Shown here in pieces: positions 8,284 through 16,419 of a stretch of DNA of 64,000 nucleotides. This DNA is from Deltaproteobacteria bacterium. Its GTDB lineage: Bacteria; Myxococcota_A; Polyangia; Polyangiales; Houyiibacteriaceae. The notes under the pieces were generated by a model that saw nothing but the letters and a program-made list of their open reading frames with translations, had not been told where the DNA came from and did not search any database. A program made the translations under genes and the position numbers. The stretch covers positions 392,014-456,013 of the forward strand of contig JAEPMI010000004.1 of NCBI GenBank assembly GCA_017644045.1. Direction: 5' to 3'. Within the stretch, counting starts at the first letter, position 1; each line of letters begins with the position of its first letter.

Positions 8284-8440
8284 CACACACCCTCGAGGTG
8301 AGCACCCAATCGGGGCGGGTGCTCCCTCCACTGCTCGCGGCGCTGATGTCGCAGCAGCTCAGTGTCCACTGCGCACGGCGATCGACGCAGACCCTCAGCG
8401 GGCTGTGAACGGCACCGGTGCGCGCGAAGAGAGGTACGAG

Positions 8441-9835
8441 ATGAGCCCCGAACGAACCGTCCACAGCGGGCCGGAAGCGTGCGCCTTGCGCAGCTCCCTC
8501 CCCCGCACCGCGCTGCTCCTCAGCGCACTGATTGCGCTCGCTGCGCCGCGGATGACCGCGGCTCAGGAGCCGGCGACCGAGCCCTCGGTGGGCACGGACG
8601 CGACCGAACCGGCCGGGGAGTCGGCGGCGGAAGCCGAGGTCGTGGAAGCCGAACCTGTGTCCTCCGAGGCGGCCGAGACCCCGACGGCCGTCTCGGGGGG
8701 CGACCCTTCTCCCGAGCCGGAGCCCGCGGCCGAGCCGGACTTCGCCGAGCCGCCGGCCTCGCCTCTGTCGGAGGAACCGCCGCCCGCGACTCCCGCCGAG
8801 GAGCACTCGGTCTGGGACGACTTCAAGATCAACGCCTTCGCCGACGCGCACTACATGGCGGACTGGCTCCTCCCGGACGACCCGACCGCGAACGCGCTCG
8901 GGCACCGCGCCTTCGCCTCGTCGCACGGCTTCGGGTTCGCCTTCGCGGGCCTCGACGTGCGCTACGCCACCGAACACTTCGGCGCGACACTCGACCTACG
9001 CTTCGGCCAGGGCGCGTATCGCCTCATCGGCAGCGACTCCCCCGTGCTCGGCAACGTGAAGCAGGCCTTCGCGAGCTGGATGCCCATCGAGGGTCTGCAG
9101 TTCGACATCGGTCAGTTCGACACGCTCTACGGTGGTGAGGTCGCCGACAGTTGGCGGAACCTCAACTACACCCGAGGCGCGCTCTACTACCTGATGCAGC
9201 CGTTCTATCACGTGGGTCTGCGCGGCTCGTACCAGGTCAACGACACCCTCGGCCTCACCGCCATGGTGGTGAACGGCACGAACAACCCGGTCGACAACGA
9301 CATCTCGCCGCACGTCGGCGTGCAGGCCGCGCTCGGGCTCCCGGGCGGGCTCAGCATGGCCATCGGCTACTACGCCGGCGCCGGCTCGAGCGGCTTCGGC
9401 GATGGCTCCGAACCGACGACCAGCGACGACTGGGAGCACTTCGTCGACCTCGTCGTCGGCGGCGAGTGGGGCCCGGTCTCGCTCGTCCTCAACGGCGACG
9501 TCTACGCCTCCGGCCCGGACTCGGGCGTGAACGGCCGCAGCGTCTACTGGGGCTCGAGCCTCGCGCTCGGCCTGAAGATCGTCGACGAGTTCCGCATGGC
9601 CGTCCGCGGCGAGATCCTCCACGACCCGGACCAGTACATCGGCGACGGTTGGGACACGCTCTCCACGGGCACGCTGACCTTCGACGTGCGGCCGATCCCG
9701 AACGTCATCATCCGCCTCGACAACCGCATCGAGCACGCGAACACCGAGGTGTTCACCGCGGGTAGCGATGCCATGCCGGGCAACACCACGTGGTTCTCGA
9801 GCGTCCTCGGCGTGGTCGTCACCAGCGACCCCTGA
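8441..9835 (+). CDS. Outer-membrane beta-barrel (BBP2/porin-like) protein
   Basis: A 464-residue exported protein. The signal peptide (SSLPRTALLLSALIALAAPRMTAAQ) probably ends at AAQ near residue 42. A linker of about 80 residues rich in Glu, Pro and Ala follows, then a barrel domain (about residues 120-464) of alternating amphipathic strands: WDDFKINAFADAHYMADWLL, LDVRYATEHFGATLDLRFGQG, FDIGQFDTLYGGE, RGALYYLMQPFYHVGLRGSY. This is the pattern of the beta-barrel porin-2 family, and the C-terminal strand runs to the end. It lies directly after amt and might pass ammonium or small nitrogen compounds through the outer membrane; that is inference from position. ATG 8441 is preceded by AGAGAGG. 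A GTG at 8405 is possible but adds a charged extension. Confidence 0.8.
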   Translation: MSPERTVHSGPEACALRSSLPRTALLLSALIALAAPRMTAAQEPATEPSVGTDATEPAGESAAEAEVVEAEPVSSEAAETPTAVSGGDPSPEPEPAAEPDFAEPPASPLSEEPPPATPAEEHSVWDDFKINAFADAHYMADWLLPDDPTANALGHRAFASSHGFGFAFAGLDVRYATEHFGATLDLRFGQGAYRLIGSDSPVLGNVKQAFASWMPIEGLQFDIGQFDTLYGGEVADSWRNLNYTRGALYYLMQPFYHVGLRGSYQVNDTLGLTAMVVNGTNNPVDNDISPHVGVQAALGLPGGLSMAIGYYAGAGSSGFGDGSEPTTSDDWEHFVDLVVGGEWGPVSLVLNGDVYASGPDSGVNGRSVYWGSSLALGLKIVDEFRMAVRGEILHDPDQYIGDGWDTLSTGTLTFDVRPIPNVIIRLDNRIEHANTEVFTAGSDAMPGNTTWFSSVLGVVVTSDP

Positions 9836-9852
9836 CGCGCCCATCCCTGCGA

Positions 9853-9888
9853 ACGAAGGCGTCGCCCGACGAGGGGCGGCGCCTTCGT
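9853..9888 (+). terminator. Hairpin terminator after the outer-membrane protein gene
   Basis: A stem of about 15 bp (ACGAAGGCGTCGCCC paired with GGGCGGCGCCTTCGT, one G-T wobble) with loop GACGAG begins 18 nt after the stop codon. The following TCGTTGCT is only mildly T-rich. Confidence 0.8.
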
Positions 9889-9930
9889 CGTTGCTGGGAA
9901 GGTCCGCGCGCGCCGCGCGTAGGGTGAGCC

Positions 9931-10902
9931 GTGAGGGCGATCTGGATGTTGCTCTGCGTCGGCTGTGTGGGCGCCACGCCCGCGCCGTCCGCCGAAGCCG
10001 CGCCGGTCGCTGGCGTCAGCGATGAGGAGCCGGTCGCGGAGAGCGATTGGTCGACCGCGTCCGTGGGCGCGATCCTCCGCGAGACGGCGCGCCGCTCCTG
10101 CCTTCAGCAGAACCGGTGTCGCTCGTACCTCTGCATGCCCATCGGGGCGATCACCGAGGTCTGCCACCCGGTCCGCGTCGAGCCACGGATCGCCGAGGCT
10201 CTCGCCGAGCTCGAGCAGGGAACGAAGACCTTCGACCGCGAGCGCGCCCTGCGGATCCTGGACGAGCTGGCCGACACGGGTCCCTGCCGCGACCAGGACT
10301 TCAGCCCCGCGTGCGACGCCGGCATCGACCGGACCCTCGAAGCGCTCCGCCCGGAGTCGAACGCCTCGCTCCCCCGAGAGGATGGCGACGAGGACTGCCG
10401 ATCGAGCGGTGAGTGCAGGGAGGGGCGCATCTGCTCCATCGAGGAGGGGTGCGTCGCCCCCCTGCCCGCCGGCGCCCCGTGTGGTCCGCGGCTCGGGCCG
10501 AGCCATCTGAGCTCGTGCGCGGACGGGCTCGTCTGCACGCACCACGGCTGCGACATCGGCGGCGCGATCGGCGCCGAGTGCTCGAATGGCCGAAGCGAGC
10601 TCGACCCGTGCCGCCAGGGACTCGCCTGTCGCGACCAACATTGCGTCCAGGTGGGCGACCCGTGGGGCGACTGCGGGACCGACGACCGATGCCCGGAGTC
10701 GTTCGGGTGCGCTCACGGTCGCTGCATGCCGCTGCCGATGGTCGGCGAAGCGTGCGACGACGAGTGCGTCGATGGGGTCTGCGCCGACGGGACATGTGCT
10801 CCCGTCCCACTCGGGCAACCCTGCGTCGGTGCGATCTTCGGAGGCCGGCGCTGCGCGGAGGGACGGTGCGACCAGGTACGCGACGTCTGCCGGGTGCGAT
10901 GA
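9931..10902 (+). CDS. Secreted cysteine-rich protein
   Basis: A 323-residue protein with a short hydrophobic leader (MRAIWMLLCVGCVGA); LLCVGC could be a lipobox, making it a lipoprotein with Cys at residue 9 or 12. The C-terminal half is a series of short cysteine modules of the type C.SSGEC.EGRICS..GC, PCGPRLG..LSSCADGLVCTHHGC, CRQGLACRDQHC, as in myxobacterial secreted proteins with Dickkopf-like Cys repeats. These are probably disulfide-bonded outside the cytoplasm. GTG 9931 follows a TAGGGT box by 5 nt. The function is unknown. Confidence 0.75.
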   Translation: MRAIWMLLCVGCVGATPAPSAEAAPVAGVSDEEPVAESDWSTASVGAILRETARRSCLQQNRCRSYLCMPIGAITEVCHPVRVEPRIAEALAELEQGTKTFDRERALRILDELADTGPCRDQDFSPACDAGIDRTLEALRPESNASLPREDGDEDCRSSGECREGRICSIEEGCVAPLPAGAPCGPRLGPSHLSSCADGLVCTHHGCDIGGAIGAECSNGRSELDPCRQGLACRDQHCVQVGDPWGDCGTDDRCPESFGCAHGRCMPLPMVGEACDDECVDGVCADGTCAPVPLGQPCVGAIFGGRRCAEGRCDQVRDVCRVR

Positions 10903-10925
10903 GGTGGCGTGGTAGGGTGGCGCGC

Positions 10926-11108
10926 GTGGGACGCCTTTGCATCGTACTGGGACTCGCGCTCGCGGGAGGGTGTGAGTCCCAGGTCCCACGGTCCCCGCAG
11001 CCGAGCCCACCGCCCGCTGAGGTGACCCCGCCTCAGGTGGAAGCACGTGAAGGCGAAGCGATCGTCGTGGAAGAGGCCGAGGCTCCGCAGACTCGGTCAG
11101 CTCGCTAG
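10926..11108 (+). CDS. Small lipoprotein
   Basis: A 60-residue predicted lipoprotein: MGRLCIVLGLALAGGCES gives a clean lipobox (LAGGC) with Cys 16 lipidated, followed by a Pro/Glu-rich tail (PSPPPAEVTPPQVEAREGE). GTG 10926 has TAGGGT 7 nt upstream. An alternative ATG at 10899 overlaps the preceding stop as ATGA and would give 69 residues with the same lipobox; both are reasonable. The last 12 nt overlap the convergent gene on the other strand. No function can be assigned. Confidence 0.6.
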   Translation: MGRLCIVLGLALAGGCESQVPRSPQPSPPPAEVTPPQVEAREGEAIVVEEAEAPQTRSAR

Positions 11109-11480
11109 CGAGACCGCTCGGGGGGGCCGATGTGCCCGGTCGCAGCGCGCAACGATCAAGAGACCGCCGTTTCTCTGACGCTTGACGGTGAGCTCGTCCA
11201 CCGCCTCGGGCACGACGCTGAGACGTCCACCATCCCGCACCCCGCTCCGGTCGGTGCAGACCAGCAACAAGCCAGGCCTCGAGCCGCCGACGGTTCGCAC
11301 CAGGAGATCACCACCGCCATTCCGTAGTGCGTGCTGGGCCAGCTCGGCGGCCGCACACGCGATCGACCGGGCGCGTTCGATCGAGAACCCGCCAGCACGT
11401 GCGAAGTGATTGGCGACCTGGCCGCAGTGGAAGACGTCTGCCGGTTCGCGGCAGGGGAGGATGCGAGAGGAATCGGTCAT
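11097..11480 (-). CDS. RsbW-like anti-sigma ATPase (HATPase_c_2), copy 1
   Basis: A 127-residue single-domain protein resembling anti-sigma serine kinases of the GHKL superfamily. The N-box equivalent is ACAAAELAQHALRNGGGDLLV, where the usual E..xNA...H is E..QHA..N, so the Mg-binding Asn is replaced by His. It begins ILPCREPADVFHCGQVANHFARAGGF, strikingly like the next gene. The ORF extends upstream, but the shared start MT.S.ILPCR marks ATG 11480. It belongs with the adjacent copy 2; the pair may control a sigma factor encoded elsewhere. The variant ATP site could mean weak or lost kinase activity. Confidence 0.7.
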   Translation of the reverse strand: MTDSSRILPCREPADVFHCGQVANHFARAGGFSIERARSIACAAAELAQHALRNGGGDLLVRTVGGSRPGLLLVCTDRSGVRDGGRLSVVPEAVDELTVKRQRNGGLLIVARCDRAHRPPRAVSLAS

Positions 11481-11587
11481 GCACTCTTCAGAAGCAGGGG
11501 GTGTGCCAGTCGCAAACGCCGCACGCGTTCGACTCGCTGCGAGCTCGGCTCGAGGGCCGGAACCACACTCGTAGACTCCGAGCATCA

Positions 11588-12004
11588 TCAGCGAAGATGT
11601 CGGACGGGCATGGTCGGCCAGTCGTTGAGAGAGGGGCAGGCGACCCAACCGACGACGAGTAGTCCGCTCGTGGGGAGCAGACGGAAGGTCAGCTCGTCCA
11701 TGACGGCGGAAACGATGGCGAGCCCGCGGCCCGCGGTTCGGTGGCTCCATCCCTGCTCGTTCCCGGCGCCGCGATCGGTGCAGATGAGCGACATCCCAGC
11801 TCTCGGTTCACCGGTGACTTGGAGCAGCATGTGACCGCCTCCGCCGTGCGTGATCGCGTTTCGTGCCAACTCGGACGACGCGCAGCCGATCGCCTCCGCA
11901 CGCTCCCGCGTAAAGCCGGCCGTCAGCGCAACCTCCCTGGTGAGCATGGAGCAATGACGCACGTCCGCGGTGCCGCGGCAGGGGAGGATGTGAGAAGCGG
12001 TCAT
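11588..12004 (-). CDS. RsbW-like anti-sigma ATPase (HATPase_c_2), copy 2
   Basis: A 138-residue GHKL ATPase-domain protein. The N-box is canonical here (CASSELARNAITHGGGG, about residues 46-62), and the G1/G2 region reads SHRTAGRGLAIVSAVMDELTF. It begins MTASHILPCRGTADVRHCSML, paralogous to the neighbouring downstream gene. Such proteins bind and phosphorylate anti-anti-sigma factors and bind sigma factors. The ORF continues upstream of ATG 12004, but homology with copy 1 starts here. No Shine-Dalgarno or TANNNT box is seen. No STAS-domain partner is present in the window. Confidence 0.75.
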   Translation of the reverse strand: MTASHILPCRGTADVRHCSMLTREVALTAGFTRERAEAIGCASSELARNAITHGGGGHMLLQVTGEPRAGMSLICTDRGAGNEQGWSHRTAGRGLAIVSAVMDELTFRLLPTSGLLVVGWVACPSLNDWPTMPVRHLR

Positions 12005-12069
12005 GGAGGAGCACGCAGCAGAGAGCGTGCCAGCGCGATCCCGGCCCAGCCTCGGGTCTCGAGGGCCAT

Positions 12070-12117
12070 GTTCTTGGTGCCTCGATCCCACAGCTGTGGG
12101 CTCGAGGCGCCAAGAAC
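12070..12117. repeat. 48-nt near-perfect inverted repeat between divergent genes
   Basis: The two 24-nt arms meet with no loop at CACAG|CTGTG. The left arm begins GTTCTTGGTGCCTCGA and the right arm ends TCGAGGCGCCAAGAAC. Twenty-two of 24 pairs are Watson-Crick, one is G-T, and one is a mismatch. It lies between the RsbW-like gene (start 12004) and the lipoprotein gene (start 12162), upstream of both, so it is not a terminator for either. It could be an operator, a cruciform or an intergenic mobile palindrome. Confidence 0.85.
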
Positions 12118-12161
12118 GCGAACCGGATGAGAATGTGGTTCGCATTGAGTAGAGTGCGCGT

Positions 12162-13991
12162 GTGTCGACTTCCCGTCTCCGCGTTGCCCCCGTGATCCTC
12201 TTCGTACTCGCTGCCTGTGGCGACGACGACTCGAGCCCCTTTGATGCGAGCATCGCCGAGGACGCCGGGGAAGGATGTGTCGAGCTCATGTACGCCCGGG
12301 CAAGCGGTGACGTGCAGCGCTGGCCCGAGCCACGGCTCCTGGTCGACGACGACGGCACGGCGACGGGAAAGCGCTTTCACGTGGTGCAAGACGAATGGCC
12401 CACCTACTTCGAGGGACTCGGAACGTTCGGTGCGCTCGTGGCGGAGGACATGGAGGGCTTCGATGGGTTCGGGATCAACTCGGAGGCGTTCTTCCGCTTC
12501 ACGGCCGACCCGAGCGGCTCGGTGGTCGGCGGCCTCGCCGTACTCGATGGCGACGGAGCGACCGAGCTGGAGTCCACCCTCTTCGTCGGCGACGACGACA
12601 CTCTCTTCATCGCTGCGGGTGTCCCGCTTCCAGAGCAGGCCCGCGTCGTCGCATGGGCGCGAGCGACGGGCGAGGGCTGCACGGCGAGCACCCCAGACAT
12701 GCGCTCCGAGATCGACGCGGCCGGACCGGAAGTCGACGCGCTGGTCGCAGCCGGAGCCATCGCCGACGCCGACGAGCTCCTCGCGCTCTCGGTGTTCCAC
12801 ACCGGCACCTTCACCACACAAGCACAGCGCGTCGCGGACGTGATCGCGACCGGGCCCGCGCCCGCGCTGATCGCTCCCGCGACATGCGAGGCGGAGGCCC
12901 GCTATCGGGTGTGTGTGGCCGACATCGAGCTGCGCGACTTCCGAGGCGAAGACGACAAGCTCCCGCCCTTCCCGCCGGAGGCTCCCACGGAGGTGCGAAC
13001 CCACGTCGTTCCGCTCAAGCTATGGCTTCCGCTCGACCCGGTAGTGAGCGCTCCAGCAGCCATCTTCGGCCATGGGCTGGGCAGTCCACCGGAAGAGGGC
13101 GAAGTCGTCGCCGACCAAGCCGCGCCGGCCGGGGTGATCACCGTGGCGTTCCCAGCGCTCAAGCATGTCGGGCACCCGACCTTCGAAGAGGGTTCGAACC
13201 AGATCGACATCATCCTGGACTTCTTCAGCTTGGACCCGGAGCGACGAGGCTCACTCGACCCCGGGATCCTCCGCGACCACGGCCGGCAGACGGTGTGGGA
13301 GCGACTGCAAGTGCTGCGCTATCTGAAGAGCGCGCCCGACATCGATGGCGACGGAGAGCCCGACGTGGATCCGGACCGACTCGGCTACGTCGGTGGCTCG
13401 CTCGGAGCGATCATGGGCCCGCAGTTCCTCGCGGGCGCATCGGACCTGAGGGTCAGCGTCCTGGCGATGCCCGGCGGTCGGCTGGGCAACCTCCTGACCG
13501 CCAGCGGTCTCTTCCTGCTGGTCTTCGAAGGGCAGCGGCCCCCTGAAATGACCAAGGCGGGCCTTCGGCGCTTCATCCCGGTCGCTCAGATGCTGATCGA
13601 TCCCGGGGACCCGGCGACGTTCGGCCGACTGGCGCTCCGCGAGCACCCCGAGCCGCGCCCGAGCGTGCTCGTGTCGGTGGCCATCGACGACGGGGTGGTA
13701 CCCAACAGCTCGAGCTATGACGTGGCGCGGGCACTCGGAGTCCCGCTCGTCGCTCCAATCCGCGATGTCCCCGGTCTGACGGTGGTCGGATCTCCGCTCA
13801 TGGCGAACATCGACGCAACCACCACGGCCGGGCTGATCCAGGTGGACCAAGCGCTCGTCGATGGCGAGGTCGTCGCCGCGAGCCATCTCAACATGGCCGT
13901 CAGCGAACCGGCCTTGTCCAACTCCTTCCAGTTCGTGCTGGAGGGCATGGAGGGCGTGCCGACGCTCTACGAAGCGCGACTCGACGAGTAG
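12162..13991 (+). CDS. Secreted lipoprotein with alpha/beta-hydrolase-like domain
   Basis: A 609-residue lipoprotein: MSTSRLRVAPVILFVLAACGDD has a lipobox (VLAAC, Cys 19) and a following Asp-rich stretch. The central and C-terminal region looks like an alpha/beta hydrolase: AAIFGHGLGSPPEEGE as the oxyanion/HG region, an aspartate-rich IDGDGEPDVDPDRLG loop, then LGYVGGSLGAIMGPQF as the nucleophile elbow (GGSLG, Ser around residue 415). It probably acts at the outer membrane or periplasm as an esterase or lipase. GTG 12162 follows TAGAGT by 6 nt. The substrate is unknown. Confidence 0.75.
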   Translation: MSTSRLRVAPVILFVLAACGDDDSSPFDASIAEDAGEGCVELMYARASGDVQRWPEPRLLVDDDGTATGKRFHVVQDEWPTYFEGLGTFGALVAEDMEGFDGFGINSEAFFRFTADPSGSVVGGLAVLDGDGATELESTLFVGDDDTLFIAAGVPLPEQARVVAWARATGEGCTASTPDMRSEIDAAGPEVDALVAAGAIADADELLALSVFHTGTFTTQAQRVADVIATGPAPALIAPATCEAEARYRVCVADIELRDFRGEDDKLPPFPPEAPTEVRTHVVPLKLWLPLDPVVSAPAAIFGHGLGSPPEEGEVVADQAAPAGVITVAFPALKHVGHPTFEEGSNQIDIILDFFSLDPERRGSLDPGILRDHGRQTVWERLQVLRYLKSAPDIDGDGEPDVDPDRLGYVGGSLGAIMGPQFLAGASDLRVSVLAMPGGRLGNLLTASGLFLLVFEGQRPPEMTKAGLRRFIPVAQMLIDPGDPATFGRLALREHPEPRPSVLVSVAIDDGVVPNSSSYDVARALGVPLVAPIRDVPGLTVVGSPLMANIDATTTAGLIQVDQALVDGEVVAASHLNMAVSEPALSNSFQFVLEGMEGVPTLYEARLDE

Positions 13992-14012
13992 CGCGACTCG
14001 ACGAATCGACGG

Positions 14013-14056
14013 ACGCGAAAACGGCGACCTCCGAAGCCGGAAGTCGCCGTTTCGCT
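14013..14056. terminator. Bidirectional hairpin terminator
   Basis: This lies between the convergent lipoprotein gene and the EF-G gene. AAACGGCGACCTCCG pairs with CGGAAGTCGCCGTTT (one mismatch) around AAGC, flanked by GCGA and TCGC that extend the stem. The A-run on one side and the T-run on the other fit use in both directions. Confidence 0.8.
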
Positions 14057-14072
14057 CGGAGCGAGCCTCAGC

Positions 14073-16163
14073 TCACTTGTTGCGCTCTTCGCGCTCCTTG
14101 ATCTCCTCGCGGACCTTCTCCACGACCGAGTTCGGGGCGGGCGAGTAGTGGCTGAACTCCATCGAGAACTGGCCGCGACCGCTGGTCGCCGAGCGCAGGT
14201 CGCCGATGTAGCCGAACATCTCACCGAGCGGAACGTCGGCCTTGATGCGCATCGCCATGGGCCCACGGTCCTGCGACTTGATCATGCCGCGGCGTCGGTT
14301 GAGGTCACCGATGACGTCGCCGAGGTACTCCTCCGGCACGAAGACGTCGACCTTCATGACCGGCTCGAGGAGCTGCGGGCCACACTTCGGCAGGGTCTGC
14401 CGGTAGGCGGCGCGCGCGGCGGTCTCGAAGGCCATCTGCGAGGAGTCGACCGCGTGGAAGCCGCCGTCCTTCAGCGTGACCTTGAAGTCGAGGAGCGGGA
14501 AGCCGAGGAGCGGACCCTTCTCGATGGAGGTGCGGAAACCCTTCTCGACCGAGGGGATGTACTCCTTCGGGACGCGACCACCGGTGACGCTGTCCTCGAA
14601 GACGAAGCCGGAGCCGGTCTCGAGGGGCTCGACCGTGTAGTCGATCTTCGCGTACTGACCCGAGCCACCGGTCTGCTTCTTGTGGGTGTAGACGTCGTCG
14701 ACGGCCTTGGTGATCGTCTCGCGGTACGCGACCTGCGGCTTGCCGACGTCGGCCTCGACGCCGTGGGTGCGCTTCAGGATGTCGACCTTGATGTCGAGGT
14801 GGAGCTCGCCCATGCCCTTGATGATCGTCTCACCGGACTCCTGGTCGACCTCGACCTGGAAGGACGGGTCCTCGGCGACCATCTTGCCGAGCGCGGTGGA
14901 GAGCTTCTCCGAGTTCTGCTTGTCGCGCGGGATGACGGCGACCGAGATGACGGGATCCGGGAAGACCATCGGCTCGAGGGTCGCCGGGTCCTTCACGTCC
15001 GCGAGAGTGTGACCCGTGCGGACGGCCTTGAGACCGACGACGGCGACGATGTCACCGGCACGGCAGCTGTCGACCATGGTGCGGTCGTCGGCGTGCATCT
15101 CGACCATGCGGCCGATGCGCTCGGTCTTGCCGGTGAAGGTGTTCACCAGCGTGTCGCCCTTGTTGATCGTGCCCGAGTAGACGCGGATGAAGGTCAGAGC
15201 GCCGAAGCGGTCGTCCATGATCTTGAAGGCGAGCGCGCGGACCGGACCCTCCGGATCGACGATGGCCTTCTTGCCGGTCTCGTTGCCCTCGAGGTCGATC
15301 TCGGGCTGCGGGGGAACCTCGGTCGGGTTCGGCAGGTACTCGACGACGGCGTCGAGGACGTTCTGCACGCCCTTGTTCTTGAACGAGGAACCGCAGTAGG
15401 TCGGGAAGAAGTCGAGCGCGATGGTGCCCTTGCGGATGCACGTCTTGAGCTGCTCGATCGTGGGCTCGGTGCCTTCGAGGTACGCCTCGAGGAGCTCGTC
15501 GTCCTGCTCGAGGGCGGTCTCGACCAGCTCGGTGCGCCACTTCTCGACGTCGTCCGTCATGTTGGCGGGGACGTCCTTGACCTCGTAGTTCTCCGGGAGA
15601 CCGGTGTCGTCCCAGACGTACGCCTTGCGCTCGAGGAGATCGACGACGCCGACGAAGTCGGACTCGGTGCCGATCGGGAGGACCATCACCAGCGGCTTGG
15701 CGGCGAGGACGTCCTTGACCTGCTGCACGACGCGGTAGAAGTCGGCGCCGACGCGGTCGAGCTTGTTGACGTAGATGATGCGCGCGACCTTCGAGTCGTT
15801 CGCGTAGCGCCAGTTCGTCTCCGACTGGGGCTCGACGCCGCCGGAGCCACAGAAGACGCCGACGCCGCCGTCGAGCACCTTGAGCGAACGGTAGACCTCG
15901 ATGGTGAAGTCGACGTGTCCGGGGGTGTCGATGATGTTGAGGCGGTGGTCCTTCCAGAAGCAGGTCGTCGCCGCGGACTGGATGGTGATGCCGCGCTCCT
16001 GCTCCTGCTCCATGAAGTCGGTGGTGGCCGCGCCGTCGTGGACCTCGCCCAGCTTGTGGATCTTGCCGGTGAGCTTGAGGATTCGCTCGGTGGTGGTGGT
16101 CTTGCCGGCGTCCACGTGGGCGAAGATGCCGATGTTTCGATACTTGCTGAGCTCGTGCTGCAT
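14073..16163 (-). CDS. fusA: Translation elongation factor G (stand-alone paralogue)
   Basis: A 696-residue full-length EF-G. The GTPase motifs are intact: G1 AHVDAGKT (with TTTTERIL), switch [14 protein letters not shown]3 DTPGHVDF, and G4 in [11 protein letters not shown]. Domains II ([26 protein letters not shown]) to V ([28 protein letters not shown]) follow in the usual order. It catalyses ribosomal translocation and works with RRF in recycling. It is not in an str operon (no rpsL, rpsG or tuf beside it), so it is either a second EF-G or a relocated single copy. The start ATG 16163 begins the conserved [20 protein letters not shown]; no clear Shine-Dalgarno sequence. A bidirectional hairpin follows. 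Confidence 0.95.
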   Translation of the reverse strand: MQHELSKYRNIGIFAHVDAGKTTTTERILKLTGKIHKLGEVHDGAATTDFMEQEQERGITIQSAATTCFWKDHRLNIIDTPGHVDFTIEVYRSLKVLDGGVGVFCGSGGVEPQSETNWRYANDSKVARIIYVNKLDRVGADFYRVVQQVKDVLAAKPLVMVLPIGTESDFVGVVDLLERKAYVWDDTGLPENYEVKDVPANMTDDVEKWRTELVETALEQDDELLEAYLEGTEPTIEQLKTCIRKGTIALDFFPTYCGSSFKNKGVQNVLDAVVEYLPNPTEVPPQPEIDLEGNETGKKAIVDPEGPVRALAFKIMDDRFGALTFIRVYSGTINKGDTLVNTFTGKTERIGRMVEMHADDRTMVDSCRAGDIVAVVGLKAVRTGHTLADVKDPATLEPMVFPDPVISVAVIPRDKQNSEKLSTALGKMVAEDPSFQVEVDQESGETIIKGMGELHLDIKVDILKRTHGVEADVGKPQVAYRETITKAVDDVYTHKKQTGGSGQYAKIDYTVEPLETGSGFVFEDSVTGGRVPKEYIPSVEKGFRTSIEKGPLLGFPLLDFKVTLKDGGFHAVDSSQMAFETAARAAYRQTLPKCGPQLLEPVMKVDVFVPEEYLGDVIGDLNRRRGMIKSQDRGPMAMRIKADVPLGEMFGYIGDLRSATSGRGQFSMEFSHYSPAPNSVVEKVREEIKEREERNK

Positions 16164-16419
16164 TGGTCGGTCCGTTTCGACGACTTGATGGGGGGAAACG
16201 CGCGCGCGGGGGCACACGCCCCCGATGTCGGGCGCCCGGTCCCTACCACCCTTCGGCGCATCGGCAAGCGGTCGGCGTGGGGACCGTCAGGGCCCGGCGT
16301 ACGAAGGGTGAATCGACCTCCTCGGCCCAGAATCGGCCGAAGCGGCGAATCCGCTGGGGTCGGACGAAGGCTCACACCACTGCACTGCGCCCCGAGGGGC
16401 CCGAAGCTATCCTGCGAAG

